Below, piece by piece: positions 16,303 to 24,264 of a stretch of 36,101 nt of DNA (position 1 is its first letter; each line of letters opens with the position of its first letter). The DNA is taken from assembly GCA_964447105.1 (NCBI GenBank), contig CAYURH010000010.1, forward strand, positions 1 through 36,101. The letters are read 5' to 3'. The notes below the pieces were generated by a model that was not told the origin of the DNA, did not search any database, and worked only from the letters and a program-made list of their open reading frames with translations. The stretch comes from CAYURH01 sp964447105 (GTDB taxonomy: Bacteria > Patescibacteriota > Saccharimonadia > Saccharimonadales > EFPC-124). Made by a program: the position numbers and the translations under genes.

Positions 16303-16536
16303 TTAAATGCCGTTAAATATAAACAGCACAAAGACTACCAGGGCAATCACCACCATAGTGACGACACCCGCCCAAAACAGCGAGCGTCCCGTTGCGGCTT
16401 GTGATTCTTCGAGCATAGCCGATTCTTCACCATCGCCCATAGCTTTACCCATGGGCTTGACGCGGTTTTGCAGATCAGCGGCGATTTTGGATTGCAGTTG
16501 GCTGCGTTGTTGATTTTGGTTTACAAAAAGTGCCAT
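16303..16536 (-). CDS. Small single-pass membrane protein
   Basis: A 77-residue protein: a Gln-rich polar N-terminal region (about 1-50), then one C-terminal transmembrane helix (about 52-75), i.e. tail-anchored topology. The function is not recognised. TACACT (16547-16552) in an extended -10 context lies 10 bases before the ATG, with no Shine-Dalgarno. It is 35 bases upstream of pheS and codirectional, so probably transcribed with it. Confidence 0.75.
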   Translation of the reverse strand: MALFVNQNQQRSQLQSKIAADLQNRVKPMGKAMGDGEESAMLEESQAATGRSLFWAGVVTMVVIALVVFVLFIFNGI

Positions 16537-16582
16537 ATCGTTTTCTAGTGTAGCATGACTCGCGCGTGCAAAGTGTTGCGTT

Positions 16583-17359
16583 TTATACGTTAATGAAGCG
16601 ATGGATCAAGCTGATAAGCGCAGCCACTACAATCGTACCAGCTATCAATACCACCGTCTCAATATTGGCTAAGCGTGTATGCTTCTGATGGATTGTGGGG
16701 ATGATGTCGGACGCCGCAATATAGATGAAAAACCCGGCCGTCAGGCTTAGCAATTGTGCCGTGGGCACAGCCAACAATTCGCCAAACCCGTAGGCCAAAA
16801 TCGCACCCAACACGCCAGCCAACGCCGCCACCAAACTGACCAAAAGTGTGCGGTATTTACTCATACCTTTGGCCAGCAATAGGCCAAAATCACCAATTTC
16901 GCGCGGCACCTCATGCGCTGATACCGCCAGTGTAGTAATGATACCGCTCGCCGGGCTCACCAAAAAAGTAGCTCCAATGGCGAGGCCGTCCATAAAATTA
17001 TGCAGCGTATTGCCAATAATGATCAGCGGTCGATTGGTGTGTCGTGATGTCGATTCGTCTTCTTCATGGTGGTGATGAAACCAGTGGAGCCCCCGCTCCA
17101 GCACAAAAAACCCCAGGAAACCAACAAGCGTCCAGGTAAGCACCGTGTGCGCATCGCTAGATTCCAACGCCTCCGGCAGTAGATCAAAAAAACTCGCCGC
17201 CAGCAACGCCCCTGCCGCAAACGGCACTGCTATTTTTTGGAGCCAGTGTGCCCCACGACCACCATACAGCATATATATACCGCCCACCAAGCTCACAACG
17301 CTGCCAATAAACGAAAAGAAAATGACATTCAACCACATGCCTATAGTTGTACGCTGCAT
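16583..17359 (-). CDS. ZIP-family metal transporter
   Basis: ZIP transporters carry Zn2+, Fe2+ or Mn2+ into the cytoplasm. About 258 residues with eight predicted helices. The variable His-rich loop after helix 3 reads HWFHHHHEEDE; helix 4 has HNFMDGLAIGA and helix 5 HEVPREIGDF, the binuclear metal-site motifs of the GufA/ZIP group. TACAAC (17346-17351) lies seven bases upstream of the in-frame ATG at 17338, which may be the real, leaderless start; the ATG at 17359 would overlap the box. It is divergent from the aquaporin-like gene. Confidence 0.93.
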   Translation of the reverse strand: MQRTTIGMWLNVIFFSFIGSVVSLVGGIYMLYGGRGAHWLQKIAVPFAAGALLAASFFDLLPEALESSDAHTVLTWTLVGFLGFFVLERGLHWFHHHHEEDESTSRHTNRPLIIIGNTLHNFMDGLAIGATFLVSPASGIITTLAVSAHEVPREIGDFGLLLAKGMSKYRTLLVSLVAALAGVLGAILAYGFGELLAVPTAQLLSLTAGFFIYIAASDIIPTIHQKHTRLANIETVVLIAGTIVVAALISLIHRFINV

Positions 17360-17431
17360 GGCCCGCAGCGCGCAAATTTATCGCAAATTCTCTGTGGTTT
17401 GCAACAACTGATGCTATGCATAAGCCATATG

Positions 17432-17440
17432 TGCTATACT
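17432..17440 (+). promoter_or_regulatory. Extended -10 promoter of the MIP gene
   Basis: TGCTATACT, an extended -10, about 35 bases before the ATG at 17475; a strong GAGGAGG ribosome-binding site lies between. No convincing -35 box is seen. Confidence 0.55.
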
Positions 17441-17474
17441 TCGCCCATTAGAAGTCTTACTTGAGGAGGATAGA

Positions 17475-18260
17475 ATGCCAAAGACCAAAGCAAAATCCGG
17501 GGCGGCAACCAAAGCCAAGCCAGTTGTCGCCAAAGTGGTAGCTGCGCCTGTGGTGGCCAAAGACAAAGTGATGCCCGCGCAACTATTTGGCGGCCAAGTG
17601 ATGATCGGTTCATTCTTGGCTGAACTGCTCGGCACATTTGCGCTGACTGGCGTGGTGCTGGTAGGCAGCGGCAGTCCACTTATCGCCGCTATGGCTGTGT
17701 TGGTGCTGGTGATTGCGTTCAACAAAGTTTCGGGCGGCCACTTCAACCCCGCTGTCAGCATTGGCCTAATGCTAGCCGGCAAGATGCCAGCCTGGCGCAC
17801 CGCAAGCTTTGTTGTTGCTCAAGTACTGGGAGCACTTTTGGCCCTTACTGTGGTGACGAAATTCATTACCGTAGGTACAGCCATGATTGACCCGAGCAGC
17901 GGTTTGCCTATGACGCAAGCCTTTGCCGTCAAAGTTACCGATGGTCACTGGGAACAGTTCCTGGCAGAAGCCGTGGGTGCGCTGATCTTTGGCCTGGGTA
18001 TCGGTAGTATTGCCTACAGCAAAAAAGAAGGCGTAGAAGCTGGCTTGGCCGCAGGTTTGAGCCTGTTCTTGGGTCTGGTTATGGCCACGTTGGGATCGGC
18101 TGCCGTGCTAAACCCTGCGGTCGCCTTGGGCGTGAGCGCCTACACCGCCAACGGCTGGACATGGGTAGCCTACGCGCTTGGCCCAATCGTGGGGATGACC
18201 GTAGGTATCTGGCTATTCCGTTTGATGCAATGGGACTCCATGGACCGACGCAAAGCGTAA
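17475..18260 (+). CDS. MIP-family (aquaporin-like) channel with altered filter residue
   Basis: Aquaporins conduct water or small neutral solutes. The 261-residue protein has six hydrophobic helices and both half-helix motifs: first SGGHFNPAVS, second VLNPAVALG. In ordinary aquaporins the second NPA is followed by Arg of the selectivity filter; here it is Val. A Lys/Ala/Val-rich N-terminal extension of about 40 residues (KTKAKSGAATKAKP...) precedes helix 1 and is not part of the family fold. The start has a strong GAGGAGG ribosome-binding site. A shared bidirectional terminator follows. Substrate is unclear because of the missing Arg. Confidence 0.9.
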   Translation: MPKTKAKSGAATKAKPVVAKVVAAPVVAKDKVMPAQLFGGQVMIGSFLAELLGTFALTGVVLVGSGSPLIAAMAVLVLVIAFNKVSGGHFNPAVSIGLMLAGKMPAWRTASFVVAQVLGALLALTVVTKFITVGTAMIDPSSGLPMTQAFAVKVTDGHWEQFLAEAVGALIFGLGIGSIAYSKKEGVEAGLAAGLSLFLGLVMATLGSAAVLNPAVALGVSAYTANGWTWVAYALGPIVGMTVGIWLFRLMQWDSMDRRKA

Positions 18261-18279
18261 ATTCACTCTAGACGCATAC

Positions 18280-18308
18280 AAAATATCCGGCCCAGTGCCG
18301 GATATTTT
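18280..18308. terminator. Bidirectional intrinsic terminator
   Basis: A perfect 12-bp inverted repeat (AAAATATCCGGC / GCCGGATATTTT) with a 5-base loop lies between the convergent MIP and rmuC genes. It supplies a T-run in both directions. Confidence 0.9.
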
Positions 18309-18324
18309 ATTGCGACGGCGTCTA

Positions 18325-19410
18325 CTATTCGTCAATCAACGGCTTATCTACCAGTACCGGTTCGATCACTGCTTTGGAGCTGGCGATTTTGATCACGTCT
18401 TTGTCTACTTTTTTCAACTCTTTGTGTGCCGCGTTGAAATGGTTGACGGTGGTGCCTAGGCTGGCGCCAAGTTTGCGCATAAACACATCGTACGATTCCA
18501 AATGTTGGCCGAGCTGTACCACGCGCAACTGAATCTCTTTGGCCTGCTCTTCGATCTGCAAGCTACGCAACCCTTGCATCACCGTCTGTAAGTAGGCCAT
18601 AAATGACGTGGGCGACACTATGATCACCCGCTTATCGCGGAAAGCATATTCCACCAAATCGCGTGAACTCGCTTCATGGGTGCCCACTTTATTCACCAGC
18701 AAATCGTAATACACTGCCTCGCTCGGGATAAACATAAAAGCAAAATCCATAGTGCCTTCAGATTCACGGATATATTTGGCGGTTTCGTCGATGCGGTTTT
18801 TTAGGTCAGCTTTAACCAGCTTGGCGTATGCTTCGCGTTTGGTTTTATCGGTGGCTTCAACCAAACGGTTGTAGTTTTCGAGGCTAAATTTGGAATCAAT
18901 AGGCAGAATTTTGTCTTTTTCTAGAAAAATCGCGGCATCGACTGTTTCGCCATCTTTAAATTTGTACTGCATACGAAACCGCGCCGGCGGCAAGACATTG
19001 GCCAACACTGTTTGCAAATAATATTCGCCCAGCACGCCACGCTGTTTGGGATTTTGCAACACATTTTGCAGCAATTTTAGCTCGTCAGCTACATCTACCA
19101 CACGCTTGTTGGTCTCATCCAATTTGGTCAGGCGTTCGGTCACATCAGAAATAAGCCGGGCGCTGGTACTAAACTGCTTCATGATGGACTCGCGCATCAT
19201 GGCCTGGTTTTTGTCTAAGCGATCGGTAAGATGGTTTTGCAAACCATCTTTGAGCGAGCCAATACTTTCGTTGAGTGCCAACATGTCTTGTTTCATGAGT
19301 TGCGCACCCGTATCGTTTCTCAGATCGGCCAAACGCTGATTAAACGTAAATACCGTAAAACCAAGTCCGACAATAATAACCACCAACAAAATTATGAGAA
19401 CGAATTCCAT
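18325..19410 (-). CDS. rmuC: RmuC-family DNA recombination protein
   Basis: RmuC proteins limit inversion or recombination at short repeats and carry a nuclease-like fold. This 361-residue protein has an N-terminal membrane anchor (about 4-24), a coiled coil (about 30-110), and the conserved RmuC domain (GVLGEYYLQTVLANVLPP, then PIDSKFSLENY, then the MFIPSEAVYY segment). The start at 19410 is chosen because its ATG overlaps the upstream stop (TAATG). It is third in an operon after a PAP2 phosphatase and a membrane protein. Confidence 0.94.
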   Translation of the reverse strand: MEFVLIILLVVIIVGLGFTVFTFNQRLADLRNDTGAQLMKQDMLALNESIGSLKDGLQNHLTDRLDKNQAMMRESIMKQFSTSARLISDVTERLTKLDETNKRVVDVADELKLLQNVLQNPKQRGVLGEYYLQTVLANVLPPARFRMQYKFKDGETVDAAIFLEKDKILPIDSKFSLENYNRLVEATDKTKREAYAKLVKADLKNRIDETAKYIRESEGTMDFAFMFIPSEAVYYDLLVNKVGTHEASSRDLVEYAFRDKRVIIVSPTSFMAYLQTVMQGLRSLQIEEQAKEIQLRVVQLGQHLESYDVFMRKLGASLGTTVNHFNAAHKELKKVDKDVIKIASSKAVIEPVLVDKPLIDE

Positions 19411-19871
19411 TAGCTTATCAACATCCAACGAGTCACAACGACAAGCAGCAGCAGCGCCACCACGCTCACGGCAAAATTACGCACACGCAACAACCAGTAG
19501 CAAGCCACGTAGGCCACGGTAAACAACAGCGCCGAAAAGACAAAATATTCGAACCCTGCGTTGCCGGCCAAAGCGGCCAAGTACGAACCCAACCCCCACA
19601 GTGCCACCGTTGCGGCCAGCGTAACGAGCAGCGGGCGATACACATTTTGCAGCGCCAATATAGCTGTAGCAGCGGCCGCCACCAACACCATACTCACCCC
19701 ATATCCTACTGCATCACGGCTGTTACACACTCCCGTAGGCGTGCTGCAAAAAATCGGATTGATAATCACATTGGAAATCACCCAGCCCAACGCGGGTGTG
19801 AGCAAGCCTACGATCAGCCCTACCAGCGCGACTCGCATCATTTCTGCTCGTTCCACAGTTACGTACCACAT
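19410..19871 (-). CDS. Polytopic membrane protein of unknown function
   Basis: A 153-residue protein with about five hydrophobic segments. An extracytoplasmic loop between the first two contains a Cys pair (FCSTPTGVC) that could form a disulfide. The start at 19871 follows GAGGGG by three bases; an ATG five codons upstream lies before that site. It sits 16 bases after the PAP2 gene and its stop overlaps the rmuC start, so it belongs to this operon. No family is recognised. Confidence 0.78.
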   Translation of the reverse strand: MWYVTVERAEMMRVALVGLIVGLLTPALGWVISNVIINPIFCSTPTGVCNSRDAVGYGVSMVLVAAAATAILALQNVYRPLLVTLAATVALWGLGSYLAALAGNAGFEYFVFSALLFTVAYVACYWLLRVRNFAVSVVALLLLVVVTRWMLIS

Positions 19872-19887
19872 ATTCCCCTCTTTCATA

Positions 19888-20379
19888 TCAACTGGTTTTA
19901 TTGTACACGAATAGTTGGCGACCGTATATCAGCAGCGCTGCCAACAACGCACAGGCTATACCGCCCGCCACGTCAATGGGTGTGTGTACCAGGGCGATCA
20001 CCCGCCCGGCAGCCACCGCACAGCTGAGTACTAGCAATACCAGGCCAACGGGCTTATTTTTGGTGCTCGCCCATACCACCAGACTTATGATAAATACAAA
20101 CAATACATGATCCGATGGAAAACCCGGATTTTGCAAGTACGCCGCCAGTGGTTGCGTGCCCATAACTTCAAACGGGCGCTGGCCTTGATAAAATAAGCTA
20201 GCAATTTTGGCAATCAGCAGTGCACTCAAACCCGCCATGAGCGCCCGCCCGTATACCTGGTAGCGATCACGCCGCACCAACACCAACATGGCAACGCCGG
20301 CGATTAGCACAATCGGCACCACTGTATAATCAGCTATAATTTTGACAAATAAATCACTGAGCATGTGCGTTTTTAGCAT
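19888..20379 (-). CDS. PAP2-family phosphatase
   Basis: A lipid-phosphate phosphatase of the undecaprenyl-pyrophosphate/phosphatidic acid type. It has 163 residues and five or six helices. The three PAP2 motifs are present: KIASLFYQGQRPF (KX6RP), GFPSDH (PSGH-type, Ser-to-Asp variant), and GRVIALVHTPIDVAGG (SRX5HX3D-type with Gly in place of Ser). The usual role is recycling of the undecaprenyl carrier for wall synthesis. An in-frame ATG at 20364 lies 10 bases after a TATGCT box and could be the real start. Confidence 0.9.
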   Translation of the reverse strand: MLKTHMLSDLFVKIIADYTVVPIVLIAGVAMLVLVRRDRYQVYGRALMAGLSALLIAKIASLFYQGQRPFEVMGTQPLAAYLQNPGFPSDHVLFVFIISLVVWASTKNKPVGLVLLVLSCAVAAGRVIALVHTPIDVAGGIACALLAALLIYGRQLFVYNKTS

Positions 20380-20401
20380 ACTCCCAATTGCCAGGCTGCG
20401 C

Positions 20402-20407
20402 TATAAT
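20402..20407 (+). promoter_or_regulatory. -10 box of the LssY gene, leaderless
   Basis: TATAAT ends eight bases before the ATG at 20416, leaving room for a leader of one or two bases and no ribosome-binding site. Confidence 0.6.
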
Positions 20408-20415
20408 GAAGCAAC

Positions 20416-21297
20416 ATGCAACGGATTGCGCTGCTGGTCGCCAAACGACTGCTCGTATTGGCTATTGGGCTTTTTTTGGCATGGTTGACTGCCTTTCGTG
20501 TTTTTCCGTTTATCGACCAAGGACTGCCGTGGGGTTTCGCAATATTAGCCACCTACTGCTTTGTCGCTTATCTTGTTTTGCCGGCGTTGGTTCGCGTGTG
20601 GCAATTGGTGCATCGGCCCACCCACGTACCCACCCGTAGTCACGCTCGCGACGGCTGGGCGCTGGATCCTATAAACATTGTGATTGTAGCGCGTAGCGAG
20701 CGTGATCTTACGCGCGCAATGCGCAAAGCAGGCTGGCACACTGCCGATCCGGCCACCTTCACGACAACTGCCAAGGCTGTTTTGGCGATGGCCACCAATC
20801 GCCCGTATCACAACGCGCCGTTTGGCACACATTTTCTGTTTGGTCGTAAGCAAGATTTGGGCTTTCAAATCCCCATAGGTAGCAGCCCCCGCAAACGACA
20901 TCATGTGCGTTTTTGGCGGATGGGCACCACGTTTTTAGAAAACGAACATGAACACCTAGGTTTTTGGCGCACACTTCTGGCAAATTTTTTGCCACCCAAA
21001 CAAAAAGAAGTGTGGGTAGGCGCCGCAGTACTCGACTGGGGCATAAACCTGCAGATGCGTACACTCCAACTCGATCATGGCATACAGGGCGATACGACAC
21101 TGGAACGTGAATTCGTAGTGGAATCGCTCAAAGATGCAGGCGTGCTAAAGGATGTCATTGATATCAAATCTGGTGAACCGCTTCATACACGTCACCAGGG
21201 CTTTCGCGAAACAATCATCTCCGACGGCTACGTCAAACTCTGCGAGATCAAACGTCAACTATTTCCGCCGGCTGACCCGCCGATTACGAAACACTGA
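20416..21297 (+). CDS. LssY C-terminal domain protein, membrane anchored
   Basis: A 293-residue protein with two N-terminal transmembrane segments (about 7-27 and 38-63), followed by a cytoplasmic-type domain resembling the LssY C-terminal domain (DPINIVIVARSERDLTRAMRKAGW, then FLFGRKQDLGFQ, RHHVRFW, VWVGAA and a late DGYVKLCEI). The domain is often found with PAP2 phosphatases, and a PAP2 gene lies divergently next to it, suggesting linked roles in lipid or envelope metabolism. The 3' end overlaps the convergent DUF475 gene by 39 bases. Confidence 0.85.
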   Translation: MQRIALLVAKRLLVLAIGLFLAWLTAFRVFPFIDQGLPWGFAILATYCFVAYLVLPALVRVWQLVHRPTHVPTRSHARDGWALDPINIVIVARSERDLTRAMRKAGWHTADPATFTTTAKAVLAMATNRPYHNAPFGTHFLFGRKQDLGFQIPIGSSPRKRHHVRFWRMGTTFLENEHEHLGFWRTLLANFLPPKQKEVWVGAAVLDWGINLQMRTLQLDHGIQGDTTLEREFVVESLKDAGVLKDVIDIKSGEPLHTRHQGFRETIISDGYVKLCEIKRQLFPPADPPITKH

Positions 21298-22266
21298 TGC
21301 AATAAACGCGATAGTAATTATAATCAATCCTGCGCTGCCAGTGAGCAGCCCTGGAATATCAAAACTAATACCCAGCAACAACGTAGCCGACAGCATCAAA
21401 ATAGCCACATGAGCCCCGGCGTCCAGATAGCGATAGTGCGCTAACACTTTGCGTCGTACCAAATGGATTGTCATCGATCGCACCCACACAGCACCCGCAC
21501 CCAAACCAGCCGCGATGAGCAGCACATTGGGCGATATGGCAAAAGCCCCGATCACTCCGTCAAAACTAAAGCTGGCGTCTAGAAGCTCAAGGTATAAAAA
21601 CGTAATAAACCCGCCTTTGAGCTTACCGCCACGCGTGGGATGCGCAAACAGTGCCGATGCCGCATGCACCAACCCATACGCGCCAATTCCGGCCAGTCCG
21701 GCCAGCAACACTTGCGCCTGAACCGTGCCGGCCACCCCATACACCCCGGCCAGCACGAGCAACGCGATAATAGTAGGCACAAATCCCAATAACTTGGCGC
21801 GCCGCTTGGCTACGTACTTCGACACCCAGTCTTGATTGATCAGGTAGTCCATAAAGATCATGAGCAGAAACAAACCACCAAACGACGCGATAGTGGGGTG
21901 CGCCATTTCCAAATCATGCGCGTACTGGTCGGGGTGGTTCAGCGCGAGATCCACCACTTGACCCATGCCCAGGCCAGTACTGGCGGCCACTAGCACGATA
22001 GGCAGCGCCATACGCACGCCAAACACGCCTATAAATATACCCACGGTCATAAACATACGCTGCCAGAATGCACTCATACGCTGCAGCACCGTAGCGTTGA
22101 CTACCGCGTTATCAAAACTAAAGGTAATTTCGAGCGCACACAAAATCAACATGGTCGCCAAACCATGCGGCCCCAGCGTCAACCATACCAAAAGCATAGT
22201 CAGCAACGTAGTGACTATCGAAAAACCATAAATACTCAGTAAACTAGTATGCCCACGCGCTTTCAT
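21259..22266 (-). CDS. DUF475 / TerC-family integral membrane protein
   Basis: A 335-residue protein with nine or so helices and the two repeated TerC-superfamily motifs, EITFSFDNAVVNATVL (about 46-61) and ELLDASFSFDGVIGAFAI (about 221-238), in which the acidic residues are likely metal ligands. TerC relatives are implicated in manganese or metal-ion homeostasis. TATAGT lies nine bases before the ATG with TTGCCA 18 bases further (22276-22305), giving a leaderless promoter inside the end of the marR gene, which is only 25 bases upstream and codirectional. A metal-export role is plausible but unproven here. Confidence 0.9.
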   Translation of the reverse strand: MKARGHTSLLSIYGFSIVTTLLTMLLVWLTLGPHGLATMLILCALEITFSFDNAVVNATVLQRMSAFWQRMFMTVGIFIGVFGVRMALPIVLVAASTGLGMGQVVDLALNHPDQYAHDLEMAHPTIASFGGLFLLMIFMDYLINQDWVSKYVAKRRAKLLGFVPTIIALLVLAGVYGVAGTVQAQVLLAGLAGIGAYGLVHAASALFAHPTRGGKLKGGFITFLYLELLDASFSFDGVIGAFAISPNVLLIAAGLGAGAVWVRSMTIHLVRRKVLAHYRYLDAGAHVAILMLSATLLLGISFDIPGLLTGSAGLIIITIAFIASVFRNRRVSRRK

Positions 22267-22275
22267 CTACAGGCT

Positions 22276-22305
22276 ACTATAAAGCGCTGGTTTAGGCTTT
22301 GGCAA
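22276..22305 (-). promoter_or_regulatory. Promoter of the DUF475 gene within marR
   Basis: On the minus strand, TTGCCA (22300-22305), 18 bases, TATAGT (22276-22281). The -10 ends nine bases before the ATG. Confidence 0.5.
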
Positions 22306-22726
22306 TGATTGACATCGATTGCAGGTAGATGCCCAGGTCGCGGAGCGATAAGCGTGATTCGTACCAGGTATAGATTTGTTCGTGCAAACCAGCTTCGATC
22401 ACAGCGACTTTGGGTTGAAACGCTTCGCTCAGACGCACCAGCTTGGCGCGGCTGTCGCGTTCGTGGCCGGCTTTTTGTACCAAGCCCTTGGCTTCGAGCA
22501 TGTTCACGGTGGTGGTAATAAACGCCATTGATGTGTCCAGCTCGTTAGCGAGGTCGGAAATGCGCATGCCATTTGGCCCGGAATCGTGTACCATTCCAAT
22601 AATAGACCATTGCATCATAGTGATGTTGTAGTCTCGCAAAAATTCCGACATTTTGTTTTTAAATGCACGGTTACTTCGCGACTGTAGCGCGATCATTTGG
22701 TAGGTGGTTAAGTGGGTAAAGTCCAT
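22292..22726 (-). CDS. MarR-family transcriptional regulator
   Basis: A winged-helix regulator of 144 residues. The recognition region MRISDLANELDTSMAFITTTVNMLEAKG is followed by the wing GHERDSRAKLVRLSE with the DxR signature of the family. MarR proteins usually repress a divergent or downstream gene and release DNA on binding a small molecule. Targets here may be the divergent PEBP-family gene and the codirectional DUF475 gene. TACAAT (22738-22743) ends 11 bases upstream of the ATG with no Shine-Dalgarno. Confidence 0.94.
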   Translation of the reverse strand: MDFTHLTTYQMIALQSRSNRAFKNKMSEFLRDYNITMMQWSIIGMVHDSGPNGMRISDLANELDTSMAFITTTVNMLEAKGLVQKAGHERDSRAKLVRLSEAFQPKVAVIEAGLHEQIYTWYESRLSLRDLGIYLQSMSIIAKA

Positions 22727-22764
22727 AGTAGTTACGTATTGTATCAGAGTTTGGGTTAAAAAGT

Positions 22765-22775
22765 TAAATAATTTA
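22765..22775. promoter_or_regulatory. Candidate MarR operator
   Basis: A palindrome TAAAT-A-ATTTA in the A/T-rich 102-base divergent region between marR and the PEBP gene. MarR-family operators are typically short A/T-rich palindromes in such positions. Confidence 0.35.
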
Positions 22776-22828
22776 GGTAATTCCGTTGATGTTGTCTGCC
22801 GTTATACAATACTAAAAGGAGGTATAAG

Positions 22829-23278
22829 ATGCAAATCACCAGTAGTGCGTTCGCGGATGGACAATCGATTCCAACGAAATACAGTTGTAAAGGTAACAAC
22901 GTAAGCCCACCGCTTACTATTGATAACGTACCACAAAATGCCAAAAGTGTCACGATGATTGTGCACGATCCTGATTCCCCAAACGGCACCTTCATACACT
23001 GGGTGCTGTGGAACATTGACCCCACTATTTCTCAAATACTTGAAGCCGAGGCACCTGCTGCGGCCAGCGAGGGCAAAAACGATTTCGGCGACCAATCTTA
23101 CGGCGGGCCTTGCCCACACAAAGGTAATCATCGGTATGTGTTCACACTATACGCGCTCAACACGATACTGCAGCTGCCAGAAATCAGTACCGCACAAGAT
23201 GTACTCGCTGCGCAAGAAGGCCACGTGATAGCCCAATCAACATTGACGGGCACGTTTAGCGCGTCGCTACTGCAGTAG
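22829..23278 (+). CDS. YbhB/YbcL family PEBP protein
   Basis: A phosphatidylethanolamine-binding-protein family member (149 residues) without signal peptide. It has the ligand-pocket motifs DPDSP, FIHWVLWNI and GGPCPHKGNHRY. Biochemical function of the bacterial group is poorly defined. A perfect AAGGAGG ribosome-binding site and a TACAAT box (22804-22809) precede it, in contrast to the leaderless neighbours. It is divergent from marR, which may control it. Its 3' end overlaps the convergent gpsA by 12 bases. Confidence 0.93.
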   Translation: MQITSSAFADGQSIPTKYSCKGNNVSPPLTIDNVPQNAKSVTMIVHDPDSPNGTFIHWVLWNIDPTISQILEAEAPAAASEGKNDFGDQSYGGPCPHKGNHRYVFTLYALNTILQLPEISTAQDVLAAQEGHVIAQSTLTGTFSASLLQ

Positions 23279-24160
23279 ATCGGCTAGCTTTTGCGGCTGC
23301 CCAAAGTGAAATGCGATCTGGCTGACCGCATTGGCTACTGGATAATTCCCCATTTTGATCTTGCGCTCGAGTTCGTGCAGTGTAACCAGACCCTCGCTTT
23401 TGATGCGTTCATTGGCGATGCCTTCAGCCAGCGTTTTGCCGATGCTGTAGTTAAATGAATCGGTATTATAGCCAGTGCTCAACAGATCGCCTAGCCCAGC
23501 TGTGGTGTCTGCAGTATATGGGTCAGCACCCAGGCTAGCGAGCGTCTTTTTCATCTCGCTCAGTACCATCACAGCCAAGCGACCTTTGGCGTTGAGCCCC
23601 AGGTGCAATCCATCGCTCACGCCAAATGCGATGGCGTACACGTTTTTTAGCACCGCACACAGCGCGACGCCATGCATGTCGGTGCTTAGTTCGGGGTAAA
23701 TGCGCGCAGCCGTAAAAATCTGGCGCAGCGGCTGATACACGCCGTGATCACTCACCGCCAGCACCGGGTGAGCTGGGCGGCCGTGAGCGATTTCTTCGGC
23801 AATCATGGGGCCATACATTAGCCCATACGTGTAATGTTTGGGCAACACACCGACCAACAGCTCATCCATAGTAGTGAATTTTTTCTCAACCCCTTTAGAA
23901 AAGCAAAGCACGGTGCGTTTTTCGTGAGGGTGCGAGTGTTTGGCGATCTGTCTGAGCGTATTGTGCACTTCCCACGAGGGGATACATAGCAAAAGGAGCG
24001 GGCAACTCCGTACTAAGTCTTCGATACTGCCAGTGGTGGTACGACTTGGATCTGTGTCATAGTACAGCACCTGCAGCCGCACTTCGGTAAATCGCTGACC
24101 GATTGCACGCCCCAGTACGCCCCCGCCAATAATGCCAATATGCCCGAATTGTATATCCAT
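23267..24160 (-). CDS. gpsA: Glycerol-3-phosphate dehydrogenase (NAD(P)+), GpsA-like
   Basis: GpsA reduces dihydroxyacetone phosphate to sn-glycerol-3-phosphate for lipid headgroups. The 297-residue protein is slightly short for the family. It has a Rossmann GIIGGGVLGRA motif, the catalytic Lys in VLKNVYAIAFG, and the AGLGDLLSTGYNTDSFNYSIGK segment, in which the family's substrate-binding Asn-Arg-Arg region is replaced by NYS. The divergence makes substrate less certain. The start is leaderless-like: TACAAT (24168-24173, in TGCTACAAT) ends seven bases before the ATG. Confidence 0.85.
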   Translation of the reverse strand: MDIQFGHIGIIGGGVLGRAIGQRFTEVRLQVLYYDTDPSRTTTGSIEDLVRSCPLLLLCIPSWEVHNTLRQIAKHSHPHEKRTVLCFSKGVEKKFTTMDELLVGVLPKHYTYGLMYGPMIAEEIAHGRPAHPVLAVSDHGVYQPLRQIFTAARIYPELSTDMHGVALCAVLKNVYAIAFGVSDGLHLGLNAKGRLAVMVLSEMKKTLASLGADPYTADTTAGLGDLLSTGYNTDSFNYSIGKTLAEGIANERIKSEGLVTLHELERKIKMGNYPVANAVSQIAFHFGQPQKLADLLQ

Positions 24161-24167
24161 TGCCAGT

Positions 24168-24176
24168 ATTGTAGCA
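24168..24176 (-). promoter_or_regulatory. Extended -10 promoter of gpsA, leaderless
   Basis: TGCTACAAT on the minus strand, ending seven bases before the gpsA ATG, so transcription should start at or beside the initiation codon. Confidence 0.6.
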
Positions 24177-24264
24177 GAACACGCTTATGTTTGTCGTGAG
24201 TATTGCATCGGCACCCACAGTGTGTTTTGATAGTCTAATCGCACCGACGAACGGAAGGACCGTG

